Shown here piece after piece: positions 6,267-8,327 of a DNA stretch of 8,327 nt. Each line of letters opens with the position of its first letter. The first letter of the stretch is position 1. The notes under the pieces are model-generated. The model saw nothing but the letters and a program-made list of their open reading frames with translations, ran no database searches and was not told the origin of the DNA. Both the position numbers and the translations under genes were made by a program. The stretch is from an uncultured Thiotrichaceae bacterium (GTDB lineage: Bacteria; Pseudomonadota; Gammaproteobacteria; Thiotrichales; Thiotrichaceae), in the NCBI GenBank assembly GCA_938038645.1, contig CALHTA010000289.1, positions 1-8,327 of the forward strand. The letters are read 5' to 3'.

Positions 6267-7706
6267 TCAAGATAGAGCTTTGCGATCATGCGATGAAGGT
6301 ATTAATAATGCTTCACGGTATTTTGCGACAGTGCGTCGCGCTACGTTGATACCTTGCTCATTGAGCAAGTTAGTCAATTTGTTGTCACTGTATGGCTTTC
6401 TAGGGTTTTCAGCGGTAATTATTTTTTTAATCATTGCCCGAATAGCCGTTGCAGAACATTCTCCTCCCGCTTCTGTGTTGATGTGACTTGAGAAAAAATA
6501 TTTAAATTCGAAGATTCCGCGTGGAGTATGGAGAAATTTTCGAGTGGTAACTCTTGATATAGTGGACTCATGTAAATCCAATTGATCAGCGAGATCTTTC
6601 AAAACCATTGGCTTCATCGCTTCATCACCATACTGCAAAAATGCCATCTGCCGCTCTACAATTGCATGAGCAACATTCAGTATGGTTGAGTTTCTATTTT
6701 CAAGACTTTTAATAAACCACCTCGCTTGTTGTAGATTGTTTTTAATATAGTCTGATGCGGCATCATCAATGCTGCTATCTGAAAGCATATCAGCGTAGCC
6801 TTGGTTAATGCAAATTTCCGGAAGAGTCTCTGCATTGTGGCTAACTACCCAGCTTCCTTTAACCTTCCGAACATAAACGTCAGGTTTGATGTAATCCACA
6901 TTATTATCAGCAAAAGCACTGGCTGGATATGGATTCAATACTTTGAGAAGTTCAATCAAGCTGTCAAGTTGATCACTATTTAGCCGAATTTCTTTCTTAA
7001 TACTTTTATAGTCCCGTTTTGATAATAAGTCCAGATTTTTATCCAATAATAATTTTGCTTTTTTGCGTAAAGGATGATCAGGGAAATGGTAATCAAATTG
7101 TAACCAAAGCCCTTGACCGAGATCCTTAGCGCCAACTCCGATTGGGTCTAGATGTTGCACAAACCGCAAAACTGCCATGACATCGTCAAGCTCTATTAGC
7201 AAGTCTGACTCGAGGGCTTCTAGAATGGCTTCAGGGGACTCTGTTAGTAATCCAGTATCATCGATATAGTCAACGATAAGGTGCGCGATTCCTTTGTCTA
7301 TAACGCTGAGGTTACTAAGGTCGATTTGCCAGAGTAAATGCTCTGTGAGTCCTTCTGCATTGGAGTGTAATTTTTCTATGTAATCGGATGCGCTTTCACC
7401 GTCTCCATTGCTGACTTTCCATTCCGTGTCATAGGTATCTTCCCATTCGGAATCAGTGGAAAGCTCCTCAGGGATGGTTTCACTAAGCGACTCATTGTTA
7501 TCAAGTTTTTCAGCAGTTATCTCAGTTTCAGGGAGTTCGGCTTCACTTGTTTCTGTTCGCTCTAGTAAAGGGTTCGTTTCAAGTACATTTTGAATTTCTT
7601 GCTCTAATTCCATGGACGAAAGCTGCAGCATTTTGATTGCTTGTTGCAACTGGGGCGTCATAGAAAGGCTCTGTCCGAGCTTTAGATGAATTCCTTGTTT
7701 CAGCAT
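6267..7706 (-). CDS. rpoN: RNA polymerase sigma-54 factor
   Basis: RpoN directs RNA polymerase to -24/-12 promoters and needs AAA+ activators to open them; it serves nitrogen metabolism, motility and other functions. The 479 residues (E. coli 477) show all regions. Region I (1-50) contains MTPQLQQAIKMLQLS and ETNPLLER and contacts the activator. Region II (about 51-108) is strongly acidic with many Glu/Asp. The core-binding domain spans about 115-305 (HLLWQIDL, IDDTGLL, LDPIGVGA). A helix-turn-helix follows around LADQLDLHESTISRVTTRKF, with GIFEFKYFFS after it. The RpoN box ARRTVAKYRE sits at 456-465 and contacts the -24 element. ATG 7706 gives the family-standard N-terminus, though the Shine-Dalgarno is weak (AAGA about 9 nt upstream). 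It lies 225 nt after lptB, a longer gap than in E. coli. Confidence 0.98.
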   Translation of the reverse strand: MLKQGIHLKLGQSLSMTPQLQQAIKMLQLSSMELEQEIQNVLETNPLLERTETSEAELPETEITAEKLDNNESLSETIPEELSTDSEWEDTYDTEWKVSNGDGESASDYIEKLHSNAEGLTEHLLWQIDLSNLSVIDKGIAHLIVDYIDDTGLLTESPEAILEALESDLLIELDDVMAVLRFVQHLDPIGVGAKDLGQGLWLQFDYHFPDHPLRKKAKLLLDKNLDLLSKRDYKSIKKEIRLNSDQLDSLIELLKVLNPYPASAFADNNVDYIKPDVYVRKVKGSWVVSHNAETLPEICINQGYADMLSDSSIDDAASDYIKNNLQQARWFIKSLENRNSTILNVAHAIVERQMAFLQYGDEAMKPMVLKDLADQLDLHESTISRVTTRKFLHTPRGIFEFKYFFSSHINTEAGGECSATAIRAMIKKIITAENPRKPYSDNKLTNLLNEQGINVARRTVAKYREALLIPSSHDRKALS

Positions 7707-7931
7707 AGAGTTATTCTTATTATTTTGCTGACTTTAATCATCATCAAATGAATAGAAGAGGCGGTTGTTCCAGCCCTGAGGGTGCTATTCATGTGACAAA
7801 GTTAAAGCGGGTTTGTTTGTAAGTTTAGCGTTTTTAAATAGCATAGCATGTTGTTTAAATGGATGGGGGAGCTAATCGATTGGTGGTACATTTATCGGCA
7901 AATAAATCAGCATAATTCGGTTGTTTAGTCG
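7707..7931. other. lptB-rpoN spacer with no convincing gene
   Basis: This 225-bp gap between co-oriented lptB and rpoN is the longest non-coding stretch of the window. It holds an 8-bp inverted repeat (7748-7755/7785-7792), a short A/T-only hairpin (ATTTAT/ATAAAT around CGGCAA, near 7890-7910), and A/T-rich sequence with GCTATGCTATTTAAA on the minus strand that could supply a -10 box, though I found no matching -35. It probably carries the rpoN promoter and 5' leader. No terminator of lptB is evident. Confidence 0.5.
7748..7792. repeat. 8-bp inverted repeat ATGAATAG/CTATTCAT upstream of rpoN
   Basis: The arms 7748-7755 and 7785-7792 are exact reverse complements with 29 nt between them. The interior contains a short G/C palindrome, CCCTGAGGG. 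On the minus strand the structure ends 41 nt before the rpoN start, so it would lie in the rpoN leader if transcription begins upstream. There is no T-run beside it, which argues against a terminator. It could be an operator or leader structure, or chance. Confidence 0.4.
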
Positions 7932-8327
7932 TTAAAGTTTAAAGTCCTCACCTAAATAAATTTCACGAGCTTGGCGGTTTGCCAATACTTCTTGAGGCGA
8001 CCCTTCGGCTAAGATGGAGCCTCCTCCGAGTATATAAGCTCGGTCGCAAATTCCAAGTGTTTCTCTGACATTATGGTCGGTTATCAACACACCAATGCCT
8101 CTTTGTTTGAGGTGCGTCACAATTTTTTGAATTTCGATTACCGAGATAGGATCAACACCAGCGAAAGGCTCATCTAGTAAAATAAAAGCAGGCTCCGTTG
8201 CTAGCGCTCGGGCTATTTCTACTCGACGTCTTTCACCACCTGAAAGGCTTATTCCTAAACCTTGTCGGATATGAGTGATCTGGAATTCTTCTAGCAGGCT
8301 TTCCATTTTTTTGCGGCGATCATGTCG
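7932..8327 (-). CDS. lptB: LPS export ABC transporter ATPase LptB, C-terminal part
   Basis: LptB is the cytoplasmic ATPase that, with LptFG, extracts lipopolysaccharide from the inner membrane and drives it across the Lpt bridge. The window holds the last 131 residues; the 5' end, including the Walker A motif, lies beyond position 8327. Seen here are the ABC signature [15 protein letters not shown], Walker [14 protein letters not shown], the H-loop [11 protein letters not shown], and the family-specific ending [10 protein letters not shown] (E. coli VYLGEDFRL). [12 protein letters not shown] separates LptB from its close relative LivF/LivG. The frame is open to the window edge; the internal ATG at 8306 is not the start. 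lptB directly before rpoN is a standard gammaproteobacterial order, and lptA and lptC would be expected further upstream. Confidence 0.96.
   Translation of the reverse strand, partial: RHDRRKKMESLLEEFQITHIRQGLGISLSGGERRRVEIARALATEPAFILLDEPFAGVDPISVIEIQKIVTHLKQRGIGVLITDHNVRETLGICDRAYILGGGSILAEGSPQEVLANRQAREIYLGEDFKL

Noticed and set aside
7748..7822. 24-codon plus-strand frame in the lptB-rpoN spacer
   Set aside because: It has no ribosome site or recognisable content and begins by chance at the other arm of the inverted repeat.
7870..7910. Sigma-54 -24/-12 promoter in the rpoN leader (TGGTAC...CGGC)
   Set aside because: The GG and GC elements are 11 nt apart instead of 10, and the -12 box does not match TTGC.

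Overview
This window reads as ordinary core chromosome of a gammaproteobacterium. The decisive clue is the leftward cluster lptB-rpoN-hpf-ptsN-rapZ, which is a classic gammaproteobacterial gene order and here is followed by mgtE. The protein sequences resemble the E. coli and Pseudomonas families throughout. Base composition looks moderate (low-to-mid 40s percent G+C, judged by eye). I cannot name the genus; a marine or Thiotrichales-like lineage is only a guess. There are no IS elements, phage genes, CRISPR arrays, tRNAs or rRNAs.

Rightward half (1-3043): the 3' end of an htpX-type membrane protease gene, a perfect 20-bp hairpin terminator, then a compact run pyrD-folP-djlA. The genes cover pyrimidine synthesis, folate synthesis and a membrane-anchored DnaK co-chaperone. 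djlA starts 7 nt after folP, and its Shine-Dalgarno sequence overlaps the folP stop codon, so these two are almost certainly co-transcribed.

Leftward half (3064-8327), convergent with the first and only 20 bp away: lptB (5' end beyond the window), a 225-bp spacer, rpoN (sigma-54), hpf (ribosome hibernation factor), ptsN (EIIA-Ntr-like), rapZ and mgtE (Mg2+ channel). hpf-ptsN-rapZ are tightly packed. A 54-bp A/T-rich gap precedes mgtE.

The most notable observation is in the nitrogen PTS. The ptsN product keeps the EIIA-Ntr fold and length, but the phosphorylated histidine (E. coli His73) is Arg and the second active-site histidine (E. coli His120) is Tyr. The gene for its phosphodonor NPr (ptsO), normally right after rapZ, is absent here and rapZ is followed by mgtE instead. 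Together these suggest a PtsN that has lost phosphotransfer and may act as a permanently unphosphorylated regulator. All other complete genes look intact, with expected lengths and catalytic motifs.
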